Positions 23,092 to 33,599 of a stretch of 64,000 nt of DNA are shown here, one piece after another. The notes beneath the pieces are model-generated. The model worked only from the letters and a program-made list of their open reading frames with translations, ran no database searches and was not told where the DNA came from. Numbering within the stretch: the stretch's first letter is position 1; each line of letters starts with the position of its first letter. The DNA lies in assembly GCF_964340395.1 (NCBI RefSeq), contig NC_135558.1, positions 4,846,001-4,910,000 on the forward strand, given 5' to 3'. This stretch comes from Glandiceps talaboti (taxonomy: Eukaryota; Hemichordata; Enteropneusta; Spengelidae). A program made the position numbers and the translations under genes.

Positions 23092-23410
23092 TTTTGATTC
23101 CTGTCATGTTATAACTGCCTAGACCTACCTAAGTTGATGGGATTTCTCTCATGTCATGACATAACTGCCTCGACCTAGTTAAGTTGGTGGGATCTCTCTC
23201 ATGTCATGACATAACTATTAACTGCCTAGACCTACCTAAGTTGATGGGATTTCTCTCATCTCATGACATAACTGCCTAGACCTACCTAAGTTGATGGGAT
23301 TTCTCTCATCTCATGACATAACTGCCTAGACCTATCTAAGTTGATGGGATTTCTCTCATGTCATGACATAACTGCCTAGACCTACCTAAGTTGATGGGAT
23401 TTCTTCCATT
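23092..23410. repeat. 50-bp x 6 tandem repeat between convergent genes
   Basis: The core GCCTAGACCTACC recurs at 23117, 23167, 23224, 23274, 23324 and 23374. The period is 50 except for one 7-bp insertion. Most junctions carry the perfect palindrome ATGTCATGACAT or a one-base variant. Confidence 0.9.
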
Positions 23411-24781
23411 TTAAGTCCCACAAGCTATCTAATATAATGTTAATGTCAATGCATATGCCCTTCTATGACATTACAATTGTCTTCTTGCATTGTTAGAACA
23501 GCTGATTGCATAGTACAGATTTCATGAACATATTTTGATGCATATGATAATTATGTCATCAGATAGTTAATGGGTTATATCTAAGTACCAGGTTTGAGTT
23601 CAGTCAATTGCAACTGGGGGTTAAGTGTACTAAATATGTACAATACTGTGAGTACCTTTTAAATATGCAGCAAAAATTACAACCAAAAACATATAAACAC
23701 AGCATGAACCCTAGTCTGTATTCAGACGCTGATTATATTTTGTCGTATTCCTAAAAAACCTTCTGAAATATGTTTTATTTATACACTAGTTGTGTGCAAA
23801 TACATAACCTATAACATACAATCTAATAGTCAGCATGTACAATGCACATACAGAACACACTACTCACTCATGATCACAGAGGATTCGAACGCATAAAATA
23901 TAATCTAGACTTGACTTCATGGGACGTCCAGCACACACCATGTTTTAATTCTATTAATTTCAGCAACAATAGTATTAAAAGATAAATTACAAAAAAGTCA
24001 AGACGACTGTTGACAGTCTAGATCTATCCCTTTAAATATGATATGTACTGTAATTAGCTGGTTTTCATGAAATTAGGTTTTTACTGGACAAATTTAATTT
24101 GGAAAAGGAAAGTTCATACAATTGGACCAAGAAATGTACATTGTATAGATCAGATACTAGCTATTACTTTATTAAAATTGTTTTGTATTTATTTCAATTA
24201 GACATCAAATATTTTTTCTAACTTTTTAAAAACATGAAAATTAATAAAAGCTAAAAAAAAAAAGGGAATAGCTGAAGGACTTCCATGTTGGCATGAATAA
24301 AGTCCAACCTTATCAGAAAGGTTTGTAATATGGACAGTAGTAGTAAGAGTTGTTGACTATAGTGACATGTGAATATACTTACAAATTACCAATAAAAAGA
24401 ACAGAAAGTGAATACATCACCCAGACTATCAGACTTATTTGTCACTATGAAATTAAATAACTAATCTAAAGAAACGCAAAAATGGAAAGCGTACAATCAT
24501 AACAAGTGAAGAGAAATAAAAGTACTACGATGAAATGTACATATGATTACACCTTCTGATGGATAATTTCTTATATGGTATGTTTATACAGTAAATATAC
24601 TATTTCAGTCATGTATGTTTTATAACAGTGCATAACTTATATTTACAATTGTAAACCAAAATTGTAATTTTCATCTGTGTTCATGCCAACCTAGTCTATA
24701 TGCTATCCGTGGCTTCACATCTCAAGATTTCTCTTCACACCATCTAGCTCAGTGGGAAATCATGAACCAAATGTTGTTCAT

Positions 24782-24818
<37 letters not shown>

Positions 24819-25356
24819 TTCATTTGAACATATATACTAACATGACATATATTAATATTCTGGCCATGACGTTTTGTTCAGGCTTTACTGAGCTACATGT
24901 ACCTCATTTTGGGTAACATGACTGGACATAAGCTATAATTAGTATGCTGAATTGGGCCTACTTAGGCAAGTCAGCAAAGCATGAGCAAAACGTCTTTGCT
25001 TGAAACACTTTATCTGGGCTGAATTCATGAATATTTTGATTTTAGTACTGGTATCTTTTTAGCTGACATCTTCCCATCTAATGTCAAAGACCATTGCAAA
25101 ATTCATGTACCTGTATCTGTACAATGTGGTTAGGAATTTAAAATTTAATGTACAATTGTAAATAGCATCATTTGTCTACAAATATTTTCATCAAAATTTC
25201 CCAGTTTTGAAAGACCTCTCAGTTTTGTGGTCATATGCAATTACATCAACATTAATGGTTGGCCACCATTTTGTTTGTGTATGTTTGGAATAGCGATGTC
25301 TTGTCCTATCAGAAAAGTGTTTTCTGCTGATGACGTTGAACATGAATATTATGACG
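23411..25356. other. Intergenic AT-rich DNA between convergent ACTR5 and the sulfotransferase gene
   Basis: No convincing gene in either strand. It contains a short (CA)n tract at 24785-24813. It includes the 3' flank of the sulfotransferase gene. Confidence 0.6.
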
Positions 25357-25362
25357 TTTAAT
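25357..25362 (-). terminator. Candidate variant polyadenylation signal (ATTAAA) of the sulfotransferase-MAM gene
   Basis: ATTAAA on the minus strand, about 80 bp after the stop codon at 25441-25443. This is the commonest natural variant of AATAAA, at an ordinary distance for a short 3'UTR. Confidence 0.4.
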
Positions 25363-25440
25363 GTCCCACATCAGAAGTGATACTTTACGTGTTAAATATC
25401 ATCAAGAATGATTGATCTAGGCATAGGTATATAATAAATA

Positions 25441-26222
25441 TTAGTCTTGACATCTTTTTTGTTGAATACCGATATCATCCAATCCGATATCAAAAGTAGA
25501 GTTGTCGTAAGCCAATCGTTTTACACATTCGGCAACAAAGACAACCTGTGAATATAAAAAATAGGCCATATAAAGTGTATCAGAGTGACCATATGGATGG
25601 CTAATGGGTAATTATGTTGGGTTTTTCAGATCACAAATGACTTTACCATGTTTTAGTACTCGAAAAACCAATTTTAGGCGACAGTGACAAAGTCCTTGTT
25701 TACAATGGTGACAGTGACAAAGTCCTTGTTTGCAATGGCGACAGTGACAAAGTCCTTGTTACAATGGTGACAGTGACAAAGTCCTTGTTACAATGGTGAC
25801 AGTGACAAAGTCCTTGTTTGCAATGGCGACAGTAACAAAGACCTTGTTTGCAATGGCGATAGTGACAAAGTCCTTGTTTACAATGGTGAGTGACAAAGTC
25901 CTTGTTTACAATGGTGACAGTGACAAAGTCGTTGTTTACAATGACAACAGTGACAAAGTCCTTGTTTACAATAAATACTAAGAAGCTGAAAAGTATGTGG
26001 AAAGTTTTGTTATTGTACATGCAACAACTAGCTTTTTATGCACTTTATACCTTTTATATTATTTATTGAGTTATTACAAACAAGGACTTGGTTGATGCTG
26101 TTTCAAGGTGGGAAACATTGTAGTTATTCTTGTTTTATGAATTGAAAAACCAAAATAAATACCTACTTGTCATTCATATGGTCACTTTAATACAATGCCC
26201 CAAAGTAAATATTTTGTTAACG

Positions 26223-26266
<44 letters not shown>

Positions 26267-27927
26267 AGCAAAAAGCCATATGTGCAAATCTAAAGTAACA
26301 AAAAGAACTGGATTATATAATAAAATAGATGGAAGCAAATTAGAATTAAGAGCTAAAATAATCCTATTTCCAGAGTATTTAGTACAAGTACATACCTTGA
26401 AATTATTCCAGTGATTGACATCCACTGTCACATGTCTCCAGTTGTTACACCTAGCATTCAACCCTACAGATTTCCATATGGGTTTACAAGTCCTCCTCTC
26501 TTTCTCTTCAGTAGCAAGTACACACACTCGCAAGGAACATTTGCCTCGTTTTGCGTGTAGACTGATGAAATAATGAAAACTTAAACAACTCTGACTGGTT
26601 AATGTATCTTTGATTGTCAGTTGAGCTGATGATGTTCCTATTGTCATATTGGAATTCGTTTGTCTAGCGACAAGAAACGTACCTTTGATAAAAGACAAAA
26701 AAAATTACTCAATTTAAAATGGTGCCAAAATATGATGTATTAAATATTATAACCAAAGGGGTCAACATTATATTTACTACTGTCACAGTCTCATGTCGAC
26801 CTCTAATGTTATCACTTTATTTCTCCACATCTCATTCTCTCTACAAACTCTTTAAACTTTGACATCAGGTACCAAGATCCTCAAACATTATATTAGGGGA
26901 ATAACGCATACTACAAGCAATGTACATGGTTAACCTGCAACCATTTTAGAAATAGACACAGAGCAGATGGAAGCTCATTGTCTAGGCCTATATCTGTCTC
27001 CTTCAGCTCGTTTGCTTCTATTATTAAAGTGGCAATGTGGACGAGAATTTGGTATTTATTTTGGATTTTTATTTGATAGAACAGCTTCACTATGTTTTTC
27101 TACCTGAAAAAATAATGTGAAATAACATATACCAAGTCCATGTTCACAACTCAATAAACTGCAAAACATTAAACAATGTGTAAAATGTTTGTTATTGTAC
27201 GTACAATAACAAACTTTTTACACTTTTTACATCTTTTTGCAATGTATTGAGTTATGAATATGGACTTGATATATGTTCTTTCACATTATTTTTTCAAGTA
27301 GAAAAACATAGTGAAGCTGTTCTATCAAATAAAAATCCAAAATAAATACCAAATTCTCATCCATATGGCCACTTTAAAAGTGATGTTGATATGTAAATAC
27401 ATCAGCATCCATTGACATATTTCAGCAACAGTTTTAGTTTGTGTCTATCTTAGTTTAACCATGGTTTGATTTCCTTAGTAGTATTATAGTAAATCTGATA
27501 TCACTACATCCACACAGCAATACAACAAAGTATACTATACATACCATAGGTTGAATTGGTTGTAACATCAGGTACAGACCATCCATTGTTATGGAATGTC
27601 CACTGATAACAATCACTACTCTCCAGTGTCCAACCACATACACTGTGGTACTCAAAACCACAAACGGATTGACTTTCACCTTTAAAAAATGTAAGTAGAA
27701 AAATGCATTTCTACATGTAGTATAAGATGGACTTTTAACGCATGAAAGGGAAAAAAAGGAAATACATAATCTATGCATAGGTCATACATACATACATACA
27801 TACATACATACATACATACATACATACATGCAGCATACATACATACATACATACATACATACATACACACATACACACATACACACATACATCTTGGAGC
27901 TCGAAGTGGTGGTGGTGGTGGTGGTGG

Positions 27928-27965
<38 letters not shown>

Positions 27966-29841
27966 GACGTTGTTAAATAACTGTCTTTATCCTTGAGTAA
28001 GTGGCAGGCAATGAAATGTAGAAATGTTATGTCATGTCTTACTGAGAACATAAAGCAATGATGACTCACCTTTCAGCTTCATGACATAAAAACCTGAAGA
28101 TTGTTTCTGAATAATATCTTTAATAAGCTCAGAATTCATCTTTGTTAACAAACTACAAAAGACATTGTTTGTTTGGTTGGTTGAGTATACCACTTGAAGT
28201 TTGTGTTTACGTTTCTTAATTGATGTTTCAGTTACACAGTTAACAGTTGCTTGCTCTGTTCGCTGTCGTAACTCAATCAAGTCTCTGTGCCAGGTTGGTC
28301 CATACGACTGCACATGCTGCCAAAAAGTGTTGTTGAAATGTTGGTAAAGTAGGTAATCGGCATGGTTCCATTTGATAACCTTCTTGCAAAGCTGCGGTGT
28401 TAATTCTATCTGTGTGCCGTGGACGGGCCTCATGTTTCTTTTCACATATAAGACATCGTCCCAGTCCCAACAAAACAGTTTCTTCATGATTAACATTGAT
28501 TCATCAAAGTAGTCGGTTATCAAAATCAAATCAAACTCTCTGTTCAATTTGTCAATGAAACTTTCGACAAGTTTGGTGTCACTATGATGGGCGTGGTCAA
28601 GTCCAAGATCGAATATTTGGGTATTTCGTGTATACAAAGCTGTCCAGAATCCCAACTCGTTGTTCGTCATGCCCCAGTAATACTCGGGATTTCGCATAAA
28701 CTCTTCTAGTGTGTCCACTGTTTTAACAGTTTTGTTGATTGTTTTAACGAGATGCGGTAGATTATAGAATACAAAATCTGATTCGAAATGTGTACACGGT
28801 TCTCTTATTATGGAAATATATTTTGTGTTGGGATGCATGAAGCTTTCAAACGAAGTTCTGTTGTATCTAACATGTACCGTCATCATGTCGTATTTATAGT
28901 TCTCCCATTCGCCAGGTTTTACATTTACAGGTGGTAAAAACAGCTTACGTGGACTGTCTTCAAAAATTGGTACCAAGTCAAAATGTCCCGTCTTCGGTTG
29001 TGTCTTCAGTAAAACTAACGACATATTTCTAATGAGAGCGAAGCGATTTAAAATTGAAGACACGGTAGTGCTGCCAGTTTTTCTTGTTTTTACAAAACAG
29101 ACGTTTTGTATCGGACTACATTTTTGACTAGTTTCAGAAGCGACCAGTGACGATAAATTGAATCGGCCAAAGAAATTCCATACACTTCCATATCTGTTTG
29201 TGTCTCTGTGTTGTGTATTGAAAAACAATGAACAACAATGAGTATACTGTAAGTAAGAAAAGTTAAAGTAATAACAAAATGATATTAATACATGTAGACA
29301 GAACACGGGGAACTCAGGCTGAGGTAGTTTTGTTTACGAAAACAAGCAAATAAATAAATAAATAAATAATCTAATACTACAATTGTGATCATTTCGCATA
29401 ATAGGAAAATCTATACTAATTCTTGATAAAGCGAAACATTATTGATACAGATTTGTGATTACTCTGTTGTTGCTTGTCAGATTGTTTTTGTTTGTTTGTT
29501 TGTTTGTTTGTTTGTTTGTTTGTTTGTTTGTTTTCGTAAACAAAACTAGCTGAGTCCCCTGTGGATAGAATTGTCAATTCAAATAGTAATGGTTGACAGA
29601 ATGTATAACTGTTTTAATTTGTAATTTTCTAATTCTCTTTTTCGTTAGTTAAATGAACAAAGAGGTTTAATTCTGTAAAAAATATTCACCGGTGTACCCT
29701 TGCCTTATTCTGTATTTGAATTACCAATTTCAAGTATATTTGGATTACTTACTTTGCTGGACTCGATGTCGGATTGCTACTATCAGATAGCTGTAGAACC
29801 AGTAGACAATGAATTACACATGCAATGAAAACACAGTTCAT
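25441..29841 (-). CDS. Galactose-3-O-sulfotransferase with C-terminal MAM domain, 5 exons, 583 aa
   Basis: Exons in order: 29841-29753, 29205-28070, 27679-27545, 26682-26396, 25545-25441 (1752 nt, 583 aa plus stop, all phases agree). Exon 1 gives a short signal-anchor/signal peptide (MNCVFIACVIHCLLVLQL). Exon 2 is a Gal-3-O-sulfotransferase domain: the 5'-PSB loop CFVKTRKTGSTTVSS (about residues 66-80) and 3'-PB strand YISIIREPCTHFESDF (about 159-174) bind PAPS in this family. The enzymes sulfate the 3-OH of terminal galactose on glycolipids or glycans in the Golgi lumen. Exons 3-5 give a MAM domain of about 175 aa: VCGFEYHSVCGWTLESSDC, SCLSFHYFISLHAKRGKC, then VVFVAECVKRLAYDNSTF and DIGLDDIGI. 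The frame upstream of 29205 is intronic: the acceptor ACAACACAG|A restores phase with exon 1. Confidence 0.88.
25584..26186. mobile_element. Diverged copy of the TTAA-type palindromic MITE, expanded by an internal minisatellite
   Basis: The left end AGTGACCATATGGATG and right end CATATGGTCACT are inverted. Internal words (GTTATTGTACATGCAACAAC, TATTGAGTTATTACAAACAA, CCAAAATAAATACC) match the MITE at 27028-27373. TTAA follows the right end but is lost at the left. It sits in intron 4 of the sulfotransferase gene. Confidence 0.7.
25679..25972. repeat. ~30-bp x 10 minisatellite
   Basis: Ten units of 26-30 bp built on GTGACAAAGTCCTTGTTTAC. Both strands stay open across parts of it, but the reading frames are repeat artefacts. 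The unit resembles the MITE arm segment ACCAAGTCCATGTTCACAA. Confidence 0.9.
26223..26267. repeat. (GT)n microsatellite in sulfotransferase intron 4
   Basis: A pure GT tract close to the donor of exon 4. Confidence 0.9.
27028..27373. mobile_element. Near-perfect palindromic MITE with TTAA target duplication
   Basis: AGTGGC...GCCACT is flanked by TTAA at 27024-27027 and 27374-27377. The arms are inverted along almost the whole 346 bp. The centre TTGTTATTGTACGTACAATAACAA region at about 27190 is a perfect palindrome. TTAA duplications are typical of piggyBac-type transposition. It lies in intron 3 of the sulfotransferase gene. Confidence 0.85.
27784..27963. repeat. (CATA)n, (GGT)n and (GAT)n microsatellites in sulfotransferase intron 2
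   Basis: A tetranucleotide tract, then GGTGGT, then GATGAT. Apparent peptides here are low complexity. Confidence 0.9.
29307..29559. mobile_element. Small MITE with microsatellite inner flanks in sulfotransferase intron 1
   Basis: The ends GGGGAACTCAG and CTGAGTCCCC, and the inner segments TAGTTTTGTTTACGAAAACA and TTTTCGTAAACAAAACTA, are inverted repeats of about 40 bp. The inner borders carry (AATA)n on one side and (GTTT)n on the other. Confidence 0.75.
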
Positions 29842-29919
29842 GATCCACTTGAATTTGATCTGTTGACATAAACGTATAGTATTTGGTTAAATTACTGGAA
29901 GCCGTTAGAGCGCGCGTAT

Positions 29920-30050
29920 GTGTGCATGTGCGTGCGCGTCTGTGCGTGTGCGCGCGCCTGCCTGTGTCTGTCTGTCTGTCTTTCTGTCTGTCTGTCTGTC
30001 TGTCTGTCTCAGTGACTGTCTGTCTGTCTATTTGCCTGCCTGCTTGCCCA
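29920..30050. repeat. (GTGC)/(TCTG) simple-repeat tract upstream of the sulfotransferase gene
   Basis: An imperfect GTGCGC stretch followed by (TGTC)n, within 250 bp upstream of the ATG at 29841. It may lie in the promoter. Confidence 0.8.
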
Positions 30051-30644
30051 GCTCTGTCTTTCTGTGTCGTTCTCAGCATTTTTCATTTACAGTAAAAAAA
30101 AAAATAGCATCATCGCTGTAGGCTTCATCCAGCCAGGATTGCTGGTAGATACCAACAGTAATCCCCACGCGGTTACACTATTTTCGGAGGTACGAAGTTA
30201 ATATTTTACTTGTCATAGTAGTTATTTATGTTCCAACCTGTACAGATAATTTTTATGTAACTGTCCCACAGAGGATAGGTAAACTGGTATCTTTAAACCT
30301 ATCAACCCTAGCCTCAGACTGAAAGTTGAAAATATTTTATTCAAAACCTAGTCCTAGAAATAGAAAATATCCCTAAGCCCTGCTTGTAAATATCGGTATA
30401 ATTCACCCGAACGATTGTGTTCTGTTTAACAATACATACCTAAGCTTAATTAATTTTGTTACTAATTGGTCTCAACTGAACTATTATAATTAACTCGACA
30501 CACGATAAATTGATACGTGTGTGGCGTAGTTTCACTGTGAATTAAAATATACCTGCTGTAAAGTGTATTTAACTATCGCTAGCTTTTGGCTGAACTCAAC
30601 CTAGTATTTAGGATATAGGATTGATATATAAATGATCCAAATGG

Positions 30645-30897
30645 CATCAAAATTGTGCTTTTCCGATTACATTCAATTTTAGAATAGGTGGGGTAGGTAA
30701 TTTTTTATATTATTTATATATATATATTTTCATATGTGAGTGTCCAGTTCAGGTAGTTATGTTTTCCGTTGTTTTCCATATGGTCTCTGTGTTATTGGTT
30801 TCTTCTCACCAGATGTACAGCCATGCCATTACAGATTGGAATAGCAGTTTTATATTGTCTTTTTAAGTTGATGTCAGTTTCCGCATCCTACTATTCC

Positions 30898-30900
<3 letters not shown>
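30645..30900 (+). repeat. Dispersed repeat family A, copy 1
   Basis: It shares ordered words with 35505-35835: ATTCAATTTTA, ATAGG..GGGTAGGTA, GTGTGAGT..CTAGTTCAGG-like, TTGTCTTTTTAAGT and GATGTCA. Class unknown. Confidence 0.65.

Positions 30901-30966
<66 letters not shown>
30900..30966. repeat. (GT)n microsatellite
   Basis: A pure GT tract of about 33 units directly after repeat family A. Confidence 0.95.
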
Positions 30967-30967
<1 letters not shown>

Positions 30968-31627
30968 CAACCCATAGAAGTGTCAATATGTAAGAGAATG
31001 TATCAAAACTGGACATTACCTTTCTTAGACTAATGTTCATCCTTATTCCTTTGAATTGCTGGGCGCGTTCACTTTCAGTGTGTTCAGTACCCAAGGCCAA
31101 TTGTAATTAACACCAATTGCAAGTTAATTTTAACTTTAATAAGTTATAATAATCAGTAAGTGAATATGTGTGTTGTCAGGGTAACAGGCTAAACTAGAAC
31201 CAGCAAGTTTCATAATGTGTGGGTCTGGAACTGTATTTAATACATTCGTAGGTGGAATTAGACTTGGTTAGCGGAGATGTAAGAACGCTGGATCTCCACC
31301 ACAAGTGCGTTTTTACAGTCACAGTGTTTTATTTCATTTATTCGTTTCGTACAAAATAGGTCCCAAATTCAAAAAGTAACGATGTGTACCTTTTGTGCAG
31401 GGAGAACACAGAAAGGTTTGTACCTGTTTCTACTGCCATCCCGTGGCCGTAGAACTTGGAACAATTATAAGGGAGCCTTCAGTAATTACAAGGTGGGAGG
31501 GCGGGGGAATCAAGACAGGTCTGATGCATAAAAAGTGGCCCTCCCACAATGTCCCTTCTTTGAAACATGACACCCCCTCTTGTCAAAATATTCCAAAAAG
31601 CTTGAAGAATGCTGTCAGACTAATAGG

Positions 31628-31748
31628 GGACACGACACTAGTCTAATCGCAAATTGAGGGCCGAAGGCCCGAGGTCGAGGGCCGAAGGCTTGGGCCTTCG
31701 CAATACGGCCCTCGATATCAGTTTGCGATTATACTATTACTAGTGTTG
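31628..31748. repeat. GC-rich inverted repeat, likely a small MITE
   Basis: ACACTAGTCTAATCGCAAAT and the complement of TTTGCGATTATACTATTACTAGTGT form the outer arms. GGGCCGAAGGC and GCCTTCGGCCC-type segments form inner hairpins. It is much richer in CpG than its surroundings. Confidence 0.6.
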
Positions 31749-32394
31749 CGCCGGACCGGAGTTTAGATAAAACGTAGGGAAAAAGGCGCGAGCGACTGTC
31801 GACAGTCTAAGCAAAGTACAGTCAGCACTAAGCTTCACGCTCCCAGGTCAAATAACTTCCACAACGTAAGACATGTCTATCCATAAAAAAACTCAAACAA
31901 AAATGGTCGGAGACAATACACAATACACCACAGTACGGCCGGCTTCTGTGAGCATGGGCCGTGCTTTGAAAGAAGATGAAACCACTTCATGTCACTGTGT
32001 GGATGGTAATGAACGCAGTAAAAAATGAAATAAAGTACGTGTACACATAGTTTTCAAGAGGGACGGTTATCCAACAAAATGTTCTGCTCTAACGAATTTG
32101 TGGGTCTACTTTCGCGAAGATTTTGAATGGTCATAGATTGAATGTACTGTTACGACACATGCTACATTTGAACAACATGAGAGAATAATATTCCATGACT
32201 GAGGAAAGTTGTTGTGCTAGTATAAGTTCTAGATCTACCAAACACTTAGCCAAAACCCACACCACTTTCTGCTACGAAATGTTACATTTGCTACGCTTCA
32301 ACTGGCTACGTAGGTAAAATCATGTAAATGTTTCGGTCTCCGTACTTCGAGTCCATGTATCGTTTACATTTATAAACATTTCCTAGTGTTGTTG

Positions 32395-32515
32395 GGGCGA
32401 GTTGAAAATGGGACGAGTTAAAAATGGGGCGAGTTGAAAATGGGGCGAGTTGAAATTGGGGCGAGTTGAAATGGGACGAGTTGAAAATGGGACGAAGTGA
32501 ATCGCAATCATTTAC
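32395..32515 (+). repeat. GAGTTGAAAATGGGGC short tandem array, copy 2
   Basis: Six or seven head-to-tail units of about 17 bp, ending GACGAAGTGAATCGCAATC. The same motif and the same GAAGTGAATC terminus form the arms of the palindrome at 4378-4804. Confidence 0.8.
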
Positions 32516-32682
32516 CTCTATTCATCGTGTTGTGACGTTTGTTTTGTTCGGAGTGATCGCCGCCGTCATTAAAATCCGATGTGGTGCAAGCGGCTAGATG
32601 TTCTTATTTACCTCTATTCATCGTGTTGTGACGTTTGTTTTGTTCGGAGTGATCGCCGTGGGAAGGCGGCGATCACTCCGGA
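32512..32682. repeat. 96-bp direct duplication ending in a perfect 14-bp hairpin
   Basis: TTTACCTCTATTCATCGTG to CGGAGTGATCGCCG occurs twice, 96 bp apart. The second copy is followed by CGGCGATCACTCCG (32667-32680), giving a perfect stem with an 8-nt loop. Confidence 0.8.
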
Positions 32683-33248
32683 CACCTAATCCATACACTG
32701 CATGCACGGTCATACACTGACGCGTGTCGTGCCTTCGTCGGGAATTTTCTTCGGAGAGAGAGTAGAAGAAGGGCATCCTACGCCTATTCTCGGAGGGTGA
32801 CTAAAAAGGTACCCCTTTTAAACGATTCCACGGACCTAGATGACCGACGAAAAACACCCCCTTTTCCCATGAATTTTCTAACAAGCATGCGTACCCGCTT
32901 CGTCTGGGACTGCCACCACGGGGTGAATATCCGAGCAAAATCTCAATCCTTACCTCGAAAATATCAGACGAAATTGGAAATCCTGTAAACTCTACGTATT
33001 TATGCAACCGTCAGGGGGAATTCCCTATTATTTGCATACAAGAAGCTATTGGTTCGCGAGATGATTGATTCATGACGCAGTAACCATGGAAATTGGAAGT
33101 ATACTTCCATGCAGTAACTAACTTGTGACAGTGTGTATGAACTAGCGAATAGTATCACAGGGAGCTAAGTGTTAATAAATGTGCTGAAAGTACATGTACA
33201 GCGAGTTGATCATCCGTATACAAACGCCCGGCCCATGTGAGTAGGGTC

Positions 33249-33572
33249 TAACAGCATACCTCTCGGCGCGGCGCGGCGCAGGACACTCCTCCAGGCAGGG
33301 CACCTCTAAGCGCGCGCAGGCCGCTTACAAATATTGTTTGCGCATGTGCAGTTCAATGTTTACAAGCGTGACGGCATCAAAATCGACCGTCAAAGGTCTT
33401 GGCGTTGTCCTCTCAAGTAATTTAAGCTGGGAGTTTACACATTTAGGACGGTACCACTGCGAACGGTATCGATACACAAACAACACAAGGATAAACGAAA
33501 GCATTTCACGAACATGTTTCTAGGGGGCGTCCTGGCCTGGAGGAGTGCCCTGCGCCTGGAGGTATGCTGTTA
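33249..33572. mobile_element. GC-rich MITE with TA-flanked inverted ends
   Basis: The left end is TAACAGCATACCTC with GCGCAGGACACTCCTCCAGG inside. The right end is CCTGGAGGTATGCTGTTA with GGAGTGCCCTGCGC inside. The ends are inverted and flanked by TA. The element is CpG-rich in an AT-rich region, suggesting recent arrival. Confidence 0.75.
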
Positions 33573-33599
33573 GTGACTTGTATGGCCCATGTTATGTTG

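Noticed and set aside
29206-29306. N-terminal extension of the sulfotransferase (MFCLHVLISFCYYF...)
   Set aside because: This open stretch is intron 1. The acceptor at 29206 restores phase with exon 1 at 29841-29753, which gives a proper signal anchor.
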